DNA of 33,145 nt. Source: Streptomyces soli. GTDB taxonomy: Bacteria; Actinomycetota; Actinomycetes; Streptomycetales; Streptomycetaceae. Under the pieces are notes generated by a model that was not told where the DNA came from, made no database searches, and saw only the letters and a list, made by a program, of their open reading frames with translations. Each line of letters begins with the position of its first letter. Position 1 is the stretch's first letter. Location of the stretch: contig NZ_RJVR01000214.1 of assembly GCF_003999195.1 (NCBI RefSeq), forward strand, positions 1-33,145. The letters are read 5' to 3'. A program made the position numbers and the translations under genes. Below, one piece after another: positions 8,101 to 16,747 of the stretch.

Positions 8101-8211
8101 GGACTCTGTCGCCCGATTCGGCCGGCCTGCAGAAACCGGCCGACCGCCGCAGCGAACGCACAGGTGATGGCGATCGACTCGGCTGCCCCTGCGAATCGGG
8201 CGACAGAGTCC
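8101..8211. repeat. 111-bp element with perfect 20-bp inverted ends
   Basis: The 20 bases at 8101-8120 (beginning GGACTCTGTC) are exactly reverse-complementary to 8192-8211. Inside lies a second stem, CGGCCGG (8119-8125) with CCGGCCG (8136-8142). No coding sequence fits in the 71-base centre. It lies between the phosphatase promoter region and a transposase stub. A MITE-like element or an IS deleted to its ends is plausible; no target duplication could be seen. Confidence 0.7.
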
Positions 8212-8285
8212 TATCGGGCTCGGATAGTCGTCGCTGCAGGTAGGAGCAGCAATGCGTCCTCGGCCGGCACCATGTCCGGGTGATC

Positions 8286-8450
8286 GTGTCGCTGCTGTAC
8301 AAGGTGGCCCGGAGGCTTCTGTCCCTCCCCGGAGTGCTGGTGCGCCACGGACTCGCGAAGGACGCCGAACTGCTCGTTCTGCGGCACGAGAACGTGGTGC
8401 TGTGCCGCCAGTTCGTAGGCCCGGTTCGCTAGGAGCCGGCGGACCGGCTG
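8286..8450 (+). pseudogene. integrase-core transposase N-terminal fragment with nonsense codon
   Basis: From GTG 8286: V-S-L-L-Y-K-V-A-R-R-L-L-S-L-P-G-V-L, A-K-D-A-E-L-L-V-L-R-H-E-N and, after a TAG at 8430-8432, E-P-A-D-R. This follows the start of a common streptomycete rve transposase, where the stop replaces the Tyr of P-V-R-Y-E-P-A-D-R. Sequence of another gene on the minus strand takes over near 8450. The catalytic DDE domain is absent. Confidence 0.6.
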
Positions 8451-8734
8451 GTACACCTGATAAGCCGCGCCGATGAGCATGTGGGCGGGCTCGGCTCCGT
8501 CCATGTGGTGCAGGACGTCGGTCACTACATCGGCGATCATGCAGCGGGCTTCGATGATGTCGGTCTCGGCCTGCTCGCTCAGAGGATTGCGGGCTGCGCG
8601 TGCTGCTCGGCGGCGGGGCGGGCGAGGCTGGCGGCGCCTTCGGCGGTGATCGGCGGGGACTCTTTCGCGTTGCGGGCGAATGTGTTCAGGGCGGCCGCTC
8701 CCCAGTGGGCCCGGTCGGTGTTCGTGGTGTCCAC
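8450..8734 (-). pseudogene. small frameshifted hypothetical gene
   Basis: GTG 8734 has an ideal AAGGAG five bases upstream. The first 51 codons (to TGA 8579-8581) read V-D-T-T-N-T-D-R-A-H-W-G-A-A-A-L-N-T-F-A and are alanine-rich. A 1-base slip just before the stop joins a coherent second half, S-E-Q-A-E-T-D-I-I-E-A-R-C-M-I-A-D-V-V-T-D-V-L-H-H-M-D. The second half ends at the junction with the transposase stub. Codon bias is good in both halves. I recognise it only as a type of small helical protein common in actinomycete integrated elements; no function is known. Confidence 0.4.
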
Positions 8735-8782
8735 GTGTGCTCCTTGGGTTGATGGGTTGGAGCCGGTCCGGGCCGATTGCCG

Positions 8783-8878
8783 TCAACCTATTCCGTGCCC
8801 CGGAGCCCGGACGGCCGGTACTACATCGGCGGTTGGGAATGGACCTGGTACATGGTCGACGAGGACGACGCCGCATAG
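8783..8878 (+). pseudogene. C-terminal part of the split accessory gene
   Basis: The frame ending at TAG 8876-8878 reads S-P-D-G-R-Y-Y-I-G-G-W-E-W-T-W-Y-M-V-D-E-D-D-A-A. This is the expected end of the family whose beginning lies at 5995-6240. The two parts are in the same orientation with about 2.55 kb of unrelated material between them: reductase fragment, phosphatase gene, inverted-repeat element, transposase stub and hypothetical gene. The link is by recalled family pattern and needs alignment. Confidence 0.45.
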
Positions 8879-8915
8879 CGACAGCGGGGGCGCGCCCTCC
8901 CGCGAACAGCAGTGA

Positions 8916-9379
8916 AGGGCCGGACGCGTACCCGCGTCCACGGCGGCCGCTTCGCCGCTGACGAATCCGCTGCCCACTGCTGGCGCGCTGGTGTCGTCGC
9001 TGGGCGAGTTCTTCGACGCGTACCTCACCGGAGTCGGCGAGGTCGACCGCTACCTCTCCCCCGGCACCGAACTGTCCGCGGTGAGCGGGTCCGGCTACAC
9101 GTCGGTGACGGTGGACCAGGCCGCCGCCGACTCCATGTCGCCGGCGGTGCGGTGCCGGGCGACGGCACGACGGTGCGGGTCCAGGCCCATGTCACCGCCA
9201 CGGACACCGCAGACGACCGGTGGCCGCTGGTCTACATCCTGACGATGACCGCCCGCTCGGGCCGGTGGGAAGTCACCGCGCTCCAGGCCGGAGCGCCGGC
9301 GAAGACCGCCACGGCGACGGCCAAGCCCGCACCCACCAGCAGCAGCACGGCCACGGCGGTTGGGGGTGCGGCCAAGTGA
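8916..9379 (+). pseudogene. TcpC-like conjugal transfer protein, truncated and frameshifted
   Basis: The first frame opens after TGA 8913-8915: P-L-T-N-P-L-P-T-A-G-A-L-V, F-F-D-A-Y-L-T-G-V-G-E-V-D-R-Y-L-S-P-G. Near 9140 a slip moves it to another frame: V-P-G-D-G-T-T-V-R-V-Q-A-H-V, W-P-L-V-Y-I-L-T-M-T-A-R-S-G-R-W-E-V-T-A-L-Q. This is the C-terminal NTF2-like part of TcpC/conjugal transfer proteins, which anchor the conjugation channel at the membrane. The N-terminal membrane segment is missing. The stop codon overlaps the GTG of the next gene, as in an operon. Confidence 0.6.
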
Positions 9380-9545
9380 CCTCCAACGTGCAGCTGGCCG
9401 GGAAGCTCGCCGACCTCGGCAACTCCTGGCTGTCGACGCTGGGGACCTGGGGCGACAAGGGCCTGCAGGTCGGCCTGACCGCGATCGTGGTCATCACCTT
9501 CGTCCGCAAGGTCTCGCTGAAGGCCGGGATCGGCGCCCTGATCGG
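9376..9545 (+). pseudogene. small conjugation-associated membrane protein, 3' end lost
   Basis: GTG 9376 overlaps the previous stop (GTGA). The peptide has S-W-L-S-T-L-G-T-W-G-D-K-G-L-Q-V, then a hydrophobic helix G-L-T-A-I-V-V-I-T-F-V-R-K-V-S-L-K-A-G-I-G-A-L-I-G. I recall such short one-helix proteins directly after TcpC-type genes in actinomycete integrative elements. Near 9545 the sequence turns into the reverse strand of a DoxX-like gene, so the natural end is gone and the frame runs on into foreign DNA. Confidence 0.5.
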
Positions 9546-9726
9546 GGCCGAGGGTCACGCCGACGGCGCCTGCCAGTTCCAGGGATCCGATGACGCGGTA
9601 GCCCGTGGTGCTGAAGCCGACGTGCGCGGCCATCTTGGGCATGGGGCCCAGGGCCAGCATCTTGGCCATGCCCAGCAGGGCGAAGATCAAAGCGATGAGG
9701 CAGAGCAGGATGGTGGGGAGGTTCAC
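9546..9726 (-). pseudogene. DoxX-like membrane protein, N-terminal fragment
   Basis: GTG 9726 starts M-N-L-P-T-I-L-L-C-L-I-A-L-I-F-A-L-L-G-M-A-K-M, followed by M-A-A-H-V-G-F-S, Y-R-V-I-G-S-L-E-L-A-G-A-V-G-V. This is the first helix and the conserved second segment of the DoxX-like family of small four-helix membrane proteins. After V-T-L-G-P the frame enters the antisense of the conjugation gene, so half the protein is missing. A GGTAAGG lies about 10 bases upstream of the start. Confidence 0.55.
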
Positions 9727-9843
9727 GCGAGGGCCTTACCGGTGTGGGGGCGGGTGGATGCGGGTGCGTGCTCACCGGAGGAAGCGCGCTGCTGCGGCCT
9801 TGGGGGTCGGCCCTGCTGGTCGCCGGCGCGGCATGTTAAGGCG

Positions 9844-11001
9844 TCATCGGCTGCTCCCGGTGTCGTGGTCCGCGGTCGCCATGAGGCCGCGCTGCCGGCG
9901 GCGTTCGGCGCCCAGGCGGGCGAAGCAGGCCACCAGGTCGGGGTTGTCGACGGCGGCGGGGTTGAGGATTTGCTCGACCGGGTCGCCTTGGAGGATGCGT
10001 TTGACAGGGACCTCGAGTTTCTTGCCGGTCTTCGTGTGCGGGATGGCCGGCACGGCGAGGATCTCGTCGGGGACATGGCGTGGTGAGGCGCCGGCGCGGA
10101 TCGCGTCGCGGATCCGGTCGCGCAGTGCGTCGTCCAGGGTGACGCCGGGCGCGGGGACGACGAACAGGGGCATCCAGTAGCCGCCGTCGGGTTCCTCCGC
10201 GCCGATGACGAGGGCCTCGGTGATCTCAGGGAAACGTTCGACGATGTCGTGGATGTCGGCACTGCCCAGGCGTACGCCGTTGCGGTTGAGGGTGGCGTCG
10301 GAGCGGCCGTGGACGATCACCGAGCCGTGGGAGGTGAGGGTGATCCAGTCGCCGTGCCGCCACACGCCCGGGTAGGTGGTGAAGTAGGCGTCGCGGTGGC
10401 GGCTGCCGTCAGGGTCGTTCCAGAAGTACAGCGGCATCGACGGCATGGGCCGGGTGACGACCAGTTCGCCGACCCGGTCGCGGACCGGGGTGCCTGTGGC
10501 GTTGTAAGCGGCCAGTGCCACGCCCAGGTTGGGGGCGGACAGCTCCCCCGCCCACACGGGGCTGGTGGGGGCGCTGCCGGCGAAGCCGGAGACGACGTCG
10601 GTGCCGCCGCTGGTGGAGGCCAGCTGGATGCGGGGCCCCACGTGGTCACGGACCCAGGGGTAGGCGGAGGCGGGCAGGGCGGAGCCGGTGCAGCCGATGA
10701 CGCGGATGGCCGCCAGGTCGTGCTCGGAGGGTTCGATGCCGAGCTTGGCCATGGCCAGCAGGTACTGGGGGCTGGTGCCGAAGACGGTGACCTTGTGGCG
10801 GGCCGCCAGCTCCCACAGGATGTCCGGGCGCGCATGCGGCGCGGGGCTGCCGTCGTAGGTGCAGGTGGCGGCACCGGCCAGCAGGGTGGAGACGACCAGG
10901 TTCCACATCATCCAGTGGGTGGTGGTGTACCACATGAGGCGGTCGCCGCGGCCTAGGTCGGAGTGGAGGGCGAGGGTCTTGAGGTGCTCGAGCAGCCCCC
11001 C
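9844..11001 (-). pseudogene. acetoacetyl-CoA synthetase, C-terminal half
   Basis: The frame runs from just after a TGA (11002-11004) to the stop at 9844-9846, about 385 codons where the family has about 650. It keeps M-W-Y-T-T-T-H-W-M-M-W-N, the A8-type A-S-T-S-G-G-T-D, the core G-D-W-I, and the end with H-T-x-T-G-K-K-L-E-V-P-V-K, which carries the conserved C-terminal Lys of ANL enzymes. The family activates acetoacetate to acetoacetyl-CoA with ATP. The N-terminal P-loop-like A3 motif is missing, so activity is not expected. Homology ends abruptly near 11000 at a junction with anonymous sequence. Confidence 0.8.
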
Positions 11002-11004
11002 TCA

Positions 11005-11452
11005 CCAGCAAAACCCACAAGACCAGCCGACACGCCGCCGCCTCGGTGGCCATCGGCAGGCGCGCCCTCGGACACCGGATCAGGCGACGGACGACACCGC
11101 CCCGTGCACACCAGAGCGATGTGCACGGGCATCGGACCGCCCAGGCCCGACCCGGCGACCGAGAAAGCGAGGGAAACCGCCCCCGCATCCCCGGACCACG
11201 GACACGATCCGTGCGCGCCGGACGCGGAGCGAACGCGGTGGACCAGAACACCCAAGACCGTTCGGGGTGTTCGGCTGAGCATGGGCTCTGGCAACAGGAC
11301 TCACTCCCGCTCAGTCTCTAGGAACGGTTCTGGCCCTCGGACGCAGGGCGGTCGAGCCTGGGAAGGTCCCTGAACAAGCACTTGGCGTCGCGACGTACGG
11401 TCGCGGCACCGCCGCCTCTGCTGTGGTGCCGAGGCGGCGGAAAAGTCGCGCG
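11005..11452. other. no convincing gene
   Basis: About 450 bases between the broken synthetase and the end of the TetR gene. Several short ORFs on both strands show no domain and no consistent codon bias. No strong hairpin was found downstream of the TetR stop. Confidence 0.5.
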
Positions 11453-12133
11453 TCAGCGGCGTCCGCGCCTTCCCGTCACGCCCCCCTCGCAGGCCCGTGC
11501 GGGGTGGTTTTCCACGCCTACGATCGCGGTGTCCAGCGCACAGCTGAACATCGTGTCGATCTCGTCTGTCGAGGGTGCGGGCGCCTCTTCGCCATCGGGG
11601 CCGACCGGTGCCGGCGGGAGAGTGGTCCACCGCTGGAGCGCTCCGGTCAGTTCGCTGAGCAGCAGACCCGTGAAGACAGCGCACAGGGTTGCAGCGACGC
11701 GCGGGATCTCTGGGGCCGGCAGCCTGGCGGCGGCCAGCGTGTCGGTAAGTCCACGCCAGAAGGGGTCCTCGGGCTGGATGTAGTCGGTGCGCGCGAAGGA
11801 GTACTGCATCAGTTTGGGGTGACGGTGCGCCAAGGCGCGGAAGTCGAGGGCCAGTTGGCGCAGGCGCTCCTGCCAGGGGGCGTCCTCCTGCTCCGGTGTG
11901 CGGAACTGTGAGCCGACGCGCTCGGCGACGCCGCGCAGCACGGCGTCCTTGTTCGGCACGTGGTGGTACAGCGACATCGGGTTCGCATCCAGCGCGGCCG
12001 CGAGCTTGCGCATGGTCAGCACCTCGACGCCGTCGGCGTCGATGAGGCGCAGCGCCATGGCGTAAATGCCGTCCTTGGTGAGTGGTACGTCCCTCTTCCT
12101 CGTGCCCCGGGGAGCCTTCTTTGGAGTTTCCAT
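11453..12133 (-). CDS. TetR-family repressor divergent from CYP102 gene
   Basis: 226 aa. The HTH lies at about residues 36-60 (V-L-T-M-R-K-L-A-A-A-L-D-A-N-P-M-S-L-Y-H), followed by a V-P-N-K-D-A-V-L recognition-helix end and an all-helical TetR_C ligand domain. The start ATG 12133 lies inside a palindrome (12130-12144) and has no Shine-Dalgarno, so the message may be leaderless and autorepressed. It is transcribed away from the P450 gene. CYP102 enzymes of bacilli are controlled by TetR proteins (BM3R1 type) that respond to fatty acids, so the same role is inferred here. The C-terminus is basic (R-R-G-R-R) and seems complete. Confidence 0.88.
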   Translation of the reverse strand: METPKKAPRGTRKRDVPLTKDGIYAMALRLIDADGVEVLTMRKLAAALDANPMSLYHHVPNKDAVLRGVAERVGSQFRTPEQEDAPWQERLRQLALDFRALAHRHPKLMQYSFARTDYIQPEDPFWRGLTDTLAAARLPAPEIPRVAATLCAVFTGLLLSELTGALQRWTTLPPAPVGPDGEEAPAPSTDEIDTMFSCALDTAIVGVENHPARACEGGVTGRRGRR

Positions 12134-12144
12134 ACATCGTATGG
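12130..12144. promoter_or_regulatory. operator O1 (CCATAC-N3-GTATGG)
   Basis: A perfect 6-bp inverted repeat with a 3-base centre that contains the TetR start codon. Repressor bound here would block its own expression. It matches O2 at all 12 arm positions. Confidence 0.75.
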
Positions 12145-12161
12145 TAACACTGAAAGCAGTT

Positions 12162-12176
12162 CCATACGGCGTATGG
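12162..12176. promoter_or_regulatory. operator O2 (CCATAC-N3-GTATGG)
   Basis: The second copy, 32 bp centre to centre from O1 (about three helical turns), extends to an 8-bp arm palindrome TTCCATAC-N3-GTATGGAA. It sits 88 bases upstream of the P450 start, where the divergent promoter should be. Same-face spacing suggests cooperative binding of two dimers. Confidence 0.75.
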
Positions 12177-12263
12177 AAACCGGGGTTCGCGGCCGGTCGG
12201 CGGCCTTCCCCGCATCGCACAGTGCCCTTGCCCCTCCCCCTTCTCCGCACAAAGGAGCAAGCC

Positions 12264-15200
12264 ATGGCCACGCAACCCGTGACCGATCTGCGTCCCATCC
12301 GGTCCCCGCGGGGGATCCCTCTGCTCGGCCACACGCCGCAGATCCCCGACACCAACCCGGTCGCCTACTTCGGTGAGCTGTCCAAGCAGTTCCCCGAGGG
12401 CATCTATGGCATGGACATCGCCGGCATCGAGCAGGTCTTCGTCTACGACCCGGACCTGGTGGCCGAGGTCTGCGACGAGACGCGGTTCTTCAAGCAGATC
12501 GAGAAGACGCCGCTGAACCATGTCCGGGACTTCACCGGCGCGGGCCTGTTCACGGCCCACCAGCACGAAGAGGAATGGGGCATGGCGCACCGCATCCTCA
12601 TGCCGGCCTTCAGCCAGCGCGCCATGAAGAACTACTTCGGGCAAATGCTGGAGATCGCCCAGAACCTGGTGGGCAAGTGGGAGCGCAGGGAGGGGCAGCC
12701 GGTCAACATCACCGACGACTACACCCGGCTCACCCTGGACACCATCGCCTTGTCCGGCTTCGGCTACCGCTTCCAGTCCTTCGACAAGGAGGAGCTGCAC
12801 CCCTTCCTCAACGCGCTTCTGGGCGCGCTGGTGGAGTCGATGCGGCGCTCGCAGGAGCTGCCGATGATGACCAAGTTCCGCAAGGCCGACGACAAGAAGT
12901 ACCGCGAGAACATCCAGCTGATGCGGGACCTGGTCGACAGTGTGATCAAGGAGCGCCTCCAGGGGAAGGGCAGCGGTGAGCAGGACCTGCTGGGTCTGAT
13001 GCTGGAGGCCGTCGACCCGGCGACCGGCAAGCCGCTGGACGACGACAACGTCCGCGACCAGGTGGTGACGTTCCTGATCGCCGGTCACGAGACCACCAGT
13101 GGCCTGCTGTCGTTCGCCACCTACTCGCTGATGCGCAACCCGCACGTCCTGGCCCAGGCCTATGCCGAGGTGGACCGGTTGCTGCCCGGCGACACCGTCC
13201 CGGATTACGACACGATCATGCAGCTGGACGTCATCCCGCGGATCCTGGAGGAGACCCTGCGCCTGTGGGCTCCCATCCCGCTGATCGCCAAGGCGCCGAT
13301 CGAGGACACCGTCATCGGCGGCCGCTACAAGCTGAAGAAGGGAACGCGGGCCAACATTCTGATGGGCCCGCTGCACACCCAACCCAAGGCGTGGGAGCGG
13401 CCGCACGAGTTCGACATCGACCGGTGGCTGCCGGAGTACCGCGCCGAGCAGCACCCGCACGCCTACAAGCCGTTCGGCAATGGTGTGCGCGCCTGCATCG
13501 GCCGGCAGTTCGCGCTGACCGAGGCCCGTCTGGCGCTGGCGCTGGTGCTGCAGAAGTTCAAGTACTCCGACCCCAGCGACTACCGGATGGACGTGCGGGA
13601 GGCGCTGACGCGCAAGCCCGGCGACTTCGAGCTGGTGGTCCGTCGCCGGCAGGAGCACGAGCGGACCGTCTTCAGCGTCGCGGACCGGCAGACGGACGAC
13701 GCGCAGCAGCAGGCTGCGGTCAGCGGTGTCGGCGTCAACCTGACCGTCGCTTATGGCTCCAGCCTCGGCTCGTGCGAGGATCTGGCGCGCACCATCGCTG
13801 ACCGCAGCGAGCGCTCCGGTTTCGACACCGCCCTGATGAGCATGGACGAGCTGGGCGACAACCTGCCCGACGAGGGCCTGCTCGTGGTCGTCGGCGCGAG
13901 TTACAACGGCAAGGCACCGGACAACGCTCAGCGTTTCGACGACCTGATCGCCGCCGGACTGCCCGCGGGATCGCTGTCGAACGTGCGGTTCGCGCTACTG
14001 GGCGCCGGTAACACCCAGTGGGTGGCGACCTACCAGGCGTTCCCCAAGCGGATCGAGGCGGCCCTGCTGGCCGCCGGGGCCACCCCGGTCATCGAGCGCG
14101 GCATCGCCGATGCCGCCGGTGACTTCGACGGCATGGCCTCGCGCTGGATGGGCAACCTGTGGGCCACCCTGGCCGAGGAGTACGCCGCCGACACCTCCGA
14201 GGCGAGCGGACCGCGCTACCGGGTGCAGCTGCTGACCGAGGCGGACGTTCGCCCCGCGATCGTTTCCGAGCAGGCCTACCCGCTGACGGTGGTGGCCAAC
14301 GAGGAACTCGTGGCCGATGCGACCGGGCTGTGGGACTTCAGCATCGAGCCGCCGCGCCCGTCCGCGAAGTCCATCACGATCGAGCTCCCGGAGGGTGCCA
14401 CCTACGACACCGGCAACCACCTGGCCGTCTTCGCCAAGAACGAGCCCACGCTGGTCGACCGCACCCTCGCGCGGCTCGGCGTCGACCGCGACCAGGTGCT
14501 CCGGCTCGACCAGCCCGCAGGCGGCCGTACCCACCTTCCGGTCGGCACGCCCGTCACCGCCGGACTGCTGCTCACCGAGTTCCTGGAACTGCAGGACATC
14601 GCCACCCGCTCCCAGATCCAGACCCTGGCCGAACACACCTCGTGCCCGTGGACCCGTCCCCAGCTGGAGGCGTACACGGCCGACACCGAAGAGGCCCAGG
14701 AGCGCTACCACAAGGAGATCCTCAACAAGCGCATCTCCGTGCTGGGCCTCCTGGAGCGCTTCCCCGCCATCGAACTGCCGCTCGCCGTCTTCCTGGAGAT
14801 GATGAGCCCGATCCGACCCCGCTTCTACTCCATCTCCTCCTCCCCACTGGCCAACCCGCGCCACGTGCGCCTGACCGTCGGCCTGCTGGAAGGACCCGCC
14901 CTGTCCGGCGACGGCCAGTACCGCGGCACCTGCTCCGCCTACATCTCACGCCTTCAGCCCGGAGACGTCGTCTACGGCTACGTACGCGTTCCCTCCCCGA
15001 CCTTCGCCCCGCCCGCCGACCCCACCACGCCGCTGATCCTCATCGGCCCCGGCACCGGCATCGCACCGCTGCGCGGCATTTTGGAGGAGCGCGCCCGGCA
15101 GCACGAGAACGGCATGCAGGTGGGCCTGTCGCAGGTATTCGTCGGCTGCCGGCACCCGGAGCACGACTACTTCTACCGGGACGAGATGGAGATGTGGGAG

Positions 15201-15485
15201 CTGTCCGGCATCGCCCGGGTCCACACCGCTTTCTCCGCGGTGACCGGCCACCCGGCCCGGTTCGTGCAGAACGCCCTCGCAGGGGCCTCCGAGACGGTGT
15301 GGCAGGCGCTTCAGGACGGCGCGTACGTCTACGTCTGCGGCGACGGCCGCCGCATGGCACCCGCCGTGCGCGAGGCGCTCACCGCGATCTACCGCGAGCA
15401 CACCGGCGGCGACGACGAGGCCGCCCAGCAGTGGCTCGCCCAGCTCGAGGCCGACCAGCGCTACCAGCAGGACGTCTTCGCCTGA
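12264..15485 (+). CDS. self-sufficient cytochrome P450/NADPH-P450 reductase (CYP102 type)
   Basis: 1073 aa, close to the roughly 1050 aa of P450 BM3. The start ATG 12264 has AAGGAG six bases upstream; longer in-frame starts would read through the operators. Heme domain: I-helix A-G-H-E-T-T (273-278), E-T-L-R (330-333), heme ligand Cys411 in F-G-N-G-V-R-A-C-I-G. Then an FMN flavodoxin domain (V-A-Y-G-S-S-L-G-S, Tyr497 region), FAD-binding R-F-Y-S-I-S-S (853-859) and NADPH-binding G-P-G-T-G-I-A-P (928-935), ending V-Y-V-C-G-D-G. All redox motifs are intact. The family hydroxylates fatty acids at subterminal carbons using NADPH and O2 in one polypeptide. The downstream alcohol dehydrogenase could oxidise the product. 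Repression by the divergent TetR is likely. Confidence 0.96.
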   Translation: MATQPVTDLRPIRSPRGIPLLGHTPQIPDTNPVAYFGELSKQFPEGIYGMDIAGIEQVFVYDPDLVAEVCDETRFFKQIEKTPLNHVRDFTGAGLFTAHQHEEEWGMAHRILMPAFSQRAMKNYFGQMLEIAQNLVGKWERREGQPVNITDDYTRLTLDTIALSGFGYRFQSFDKEELHPFLNALLGALVESMRRSQELPMMTKFRKADDKKYRENIQLMRDLVDSVIKERLQGKGSGEQDLLGLMLEAVDPATGKPLDDDNVRDQVVTFLIAGHETTSGLLSFATYSLMRNPHVLAQAYAEVDRLLPGDTVPDYDTIMQLDVIPRILEETLRLWAPIPLIAKAPIEDTVIGGRYKLKKGTRANILMGPLHTQPKAWERPHEFDIDRWLPEYRAEQHPHAYKPFGNGVRACIGRQFALTEARLALALVLQKFKYSDPSDYRMDVREALTRKPGDFELVVRRRQEHERTVFSVADRQTDDAQQQAAVSGVGVNLTVAYGSSLGSCEDLARTIADRSERSGFDTALMSMDELGDNLPDEGLLVVVGASYNGKAPDNAQRFDDLIAAGLPAGSLSNVRFALLGAGNTQWVATYQAFPKRIEAALLAAGATPVIERGIADAAGDFDGMASRWMGNLWATLAEEYAADTSEASGPRYRVQLLTEADVRPAIVSEQAYPLTVVANEELVADATGLWDFSIEPPRPSAKSITIELPEGATYDTGNHLAVFAKNEPTLVDRTLARLGVDRDQVLRLDQPAGGRTHLPVGTPVTAGLLLTEFLELQDIATRSQIQTLAEHTSCPWTRPQLEAYTADTEEAQERYHKEILNKRISVLGLLERFPAIELPLAVFLEMMSPIRPRFYSISSSPLANPRHVRLTVGLLEGPALSGDGQYRGTCSAYISRLQPGDVVYGYVRVPSPTFAPPADPTTPLILIGPGTGIAPLRGILEERARQHENGMQVGLSQVFVGCRHPEHDYFYRDEMEMWELSGIARVHTAFSAVTGHPARFVQNALAGASETVWQALQDGAYVYVCGDGRRMAPAVREALTAIYREHTGGDDEAAQQWLAQLEADQRYQQDVFA

Positions 15486-15620
15486 CCCACCGCACCCCGA
15501 GAGGCGTGCGGCGCCCCTCCCCGGCCGTACGCCTCCCGGCTCCCATGCACCCGTGCAGAACCACCCGGCGCCCACCGGCCCGAACCGCCGGTCCGTGCCG
15601 CTCACAGAAAGCAGATCCTC

Positions 15621-16667
15621 ATGGACACCATGCTCGCCGGACGCTTCCACCTGGACAGCAAGAAGTTCGTCGTGGAGGAGGTCCCCGTCCCCGTGCCCGG
15701 TCCGGGCGAGGTACTCGTCGAGGTCAAGGCCGCCGGTGTCTGCCTGTCGGACGTCCACTTGATCGACGGCTCCCTCGTCCCGCTGTTCGCCACCTCTGAT
15801 GCGGTCACCGTCGGCCACGAGGTCTCCGGTGTGATCCACACTCTTGGCCCCGACCTCAAGCGTGGCCTGACCGTCGGCACCCGCGTCACCCTGGAGGCCG
15901 GCAAGACCTGCGGCCGGTGCTCCGGCTGTGTGCGCCGCCGCCCCTGCACCCAGATGCTCACCGCCGGCATCGACTACGACGGCGGCTGGGCCCAATACAC
16001 CGTCGCCCGCGAGGACACCCTCATCCCGATCCCCGACAGCCTCCCCTTCGACCAGGCCGCGATCATCCCCGACGCGGTATCCACCCCCTACGCCGCCGTC
16101 GTCGCCACCGCAGGCGTCCGTCCCGCCCAGTCCGTCGGCGTCTGGGGCGTGGGCGGAGTGGGCGCGCACAACGTGCGCCTCGCCCGCCTGGTCGGCGCCG
16201 CACCGATCATCGCTGTCGACCCGCTGGCCAGCGCCCGCGAGCGCGCCCTGGCTTTCGGCGCGGACCTGGCGGTGGACCCGGCAGCCCCCGACTTCGCCGA
16301 CCAGGTACGCGCGGCCACCGACGGACGGGGCCTGGACTTCGCCTTCGACTGCGCCGGCGTGCCCGCCGTCCGCGAACAGGCCGCCTCCGTGCTCGGCCTG
16401 AACGGCTCCCTGATCCTGGTGGGCATCACGCCGCACCCGCTCACCATCAGCGAGGGCCTGACCTTCAACTACCTGAGCAAGCAGGTGCGCGGCCACTACG
16501 GCGGCTTCCCGGAGTCCGTAAGCGAGCTGGTGCGGCTGACGGCAGCCGGCCGTCTCGACCTGGCCCCCTCCATCACCGACCACATCCCGCTCGCCGACGC
16601 CGCTGGCGCCGTCAACCGGCTGGAGAACAAGATCGGCGACCCGATCCGCCTCATCCTCGTCCCCTGA
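15621..16667 (+). CDS. zinc-dependent alcohol dehydrogenase (MDR)
   Basis: 348 aa. Catalytic zinc ligands Cys41 (G-V-C-L-S-D) and His66-Glu67 (G-H-E), a structural-zinc loop C97-x2-C100-x2-C103-x5-C109 (the last spacing is shorter than the usual seven), and a Rossmann G-V-G-G-V-G followed by an acidic A-V-D-P turn that favours NAD. It oxidises an alcohol to aldehyde or ketone. It follows the P450 by 135 bases with no terminator between, so co-transcription is plausible and a hydroxy-fatty-acid-derived alcohol is a reasonable substrate guess. The ribosome site (AGAAAG, spaced wide) is weak. A strong hairpin follows. Confidence 0.92.
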   Translation: MDTMLAGRFHLDSKKFVVEEVPVPVPGPGEVLVEVKAAGVCLSDVHLIDGSLVPLFATSDAVTVGHEVSGVIHTLGPDLKRGLTVGTRVTLEAGKTCGRCSGCVRRRPCTQMLTAGIDYDGGWAQYTVAREDTLIPIPDSLPFDQAAIIPDAVSTPYAAVVATAGVRPAQSVGVWGVGGVGAHNVRLARLVGAAPIIAVDPLASARERALAFGADLAVDPAAPDFADQVRAATDGRGLDFAFDCAGVPAVREQAASVLGLNGSLILVGITPHPLTISEGLTFNYLSKQVRGHYGGFPESVSELVRLTAAGRLDLAPSITDHIPLADAAGAVNRLENKIGDPIRLILVP

Positions 16668-16711
16668 CGACTGCTGAGAAAACATGCAGAAGCCACCTCG
16701 GGCAGGGGTGT

Positions 16712-16747
16712 GTGGGCGCCGGTGCTTGAGGGAGCACCGGCGCCCAC
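16712..16747 (+). terminator. intrinsic-type terminator hairpin after ADH
   Basis: A perfect 15-bp GC-rich stem (16712-16726 with 16733-16747) and a 6-base loop TGAGGG, 45 bases after the dehydrogenase stop. No U-tract follows, as is usual in high-GC actinomycetes. It marks the end of the CYP102-ADH unit. Confidence 0.85.

Noticed and set aside
11301..13658. 785-codon minus-strand open frame
   Set aside because: It is antisense to the CYP102 heme domain and TetR region. It is open only because of third-position GC bias and has no domain.
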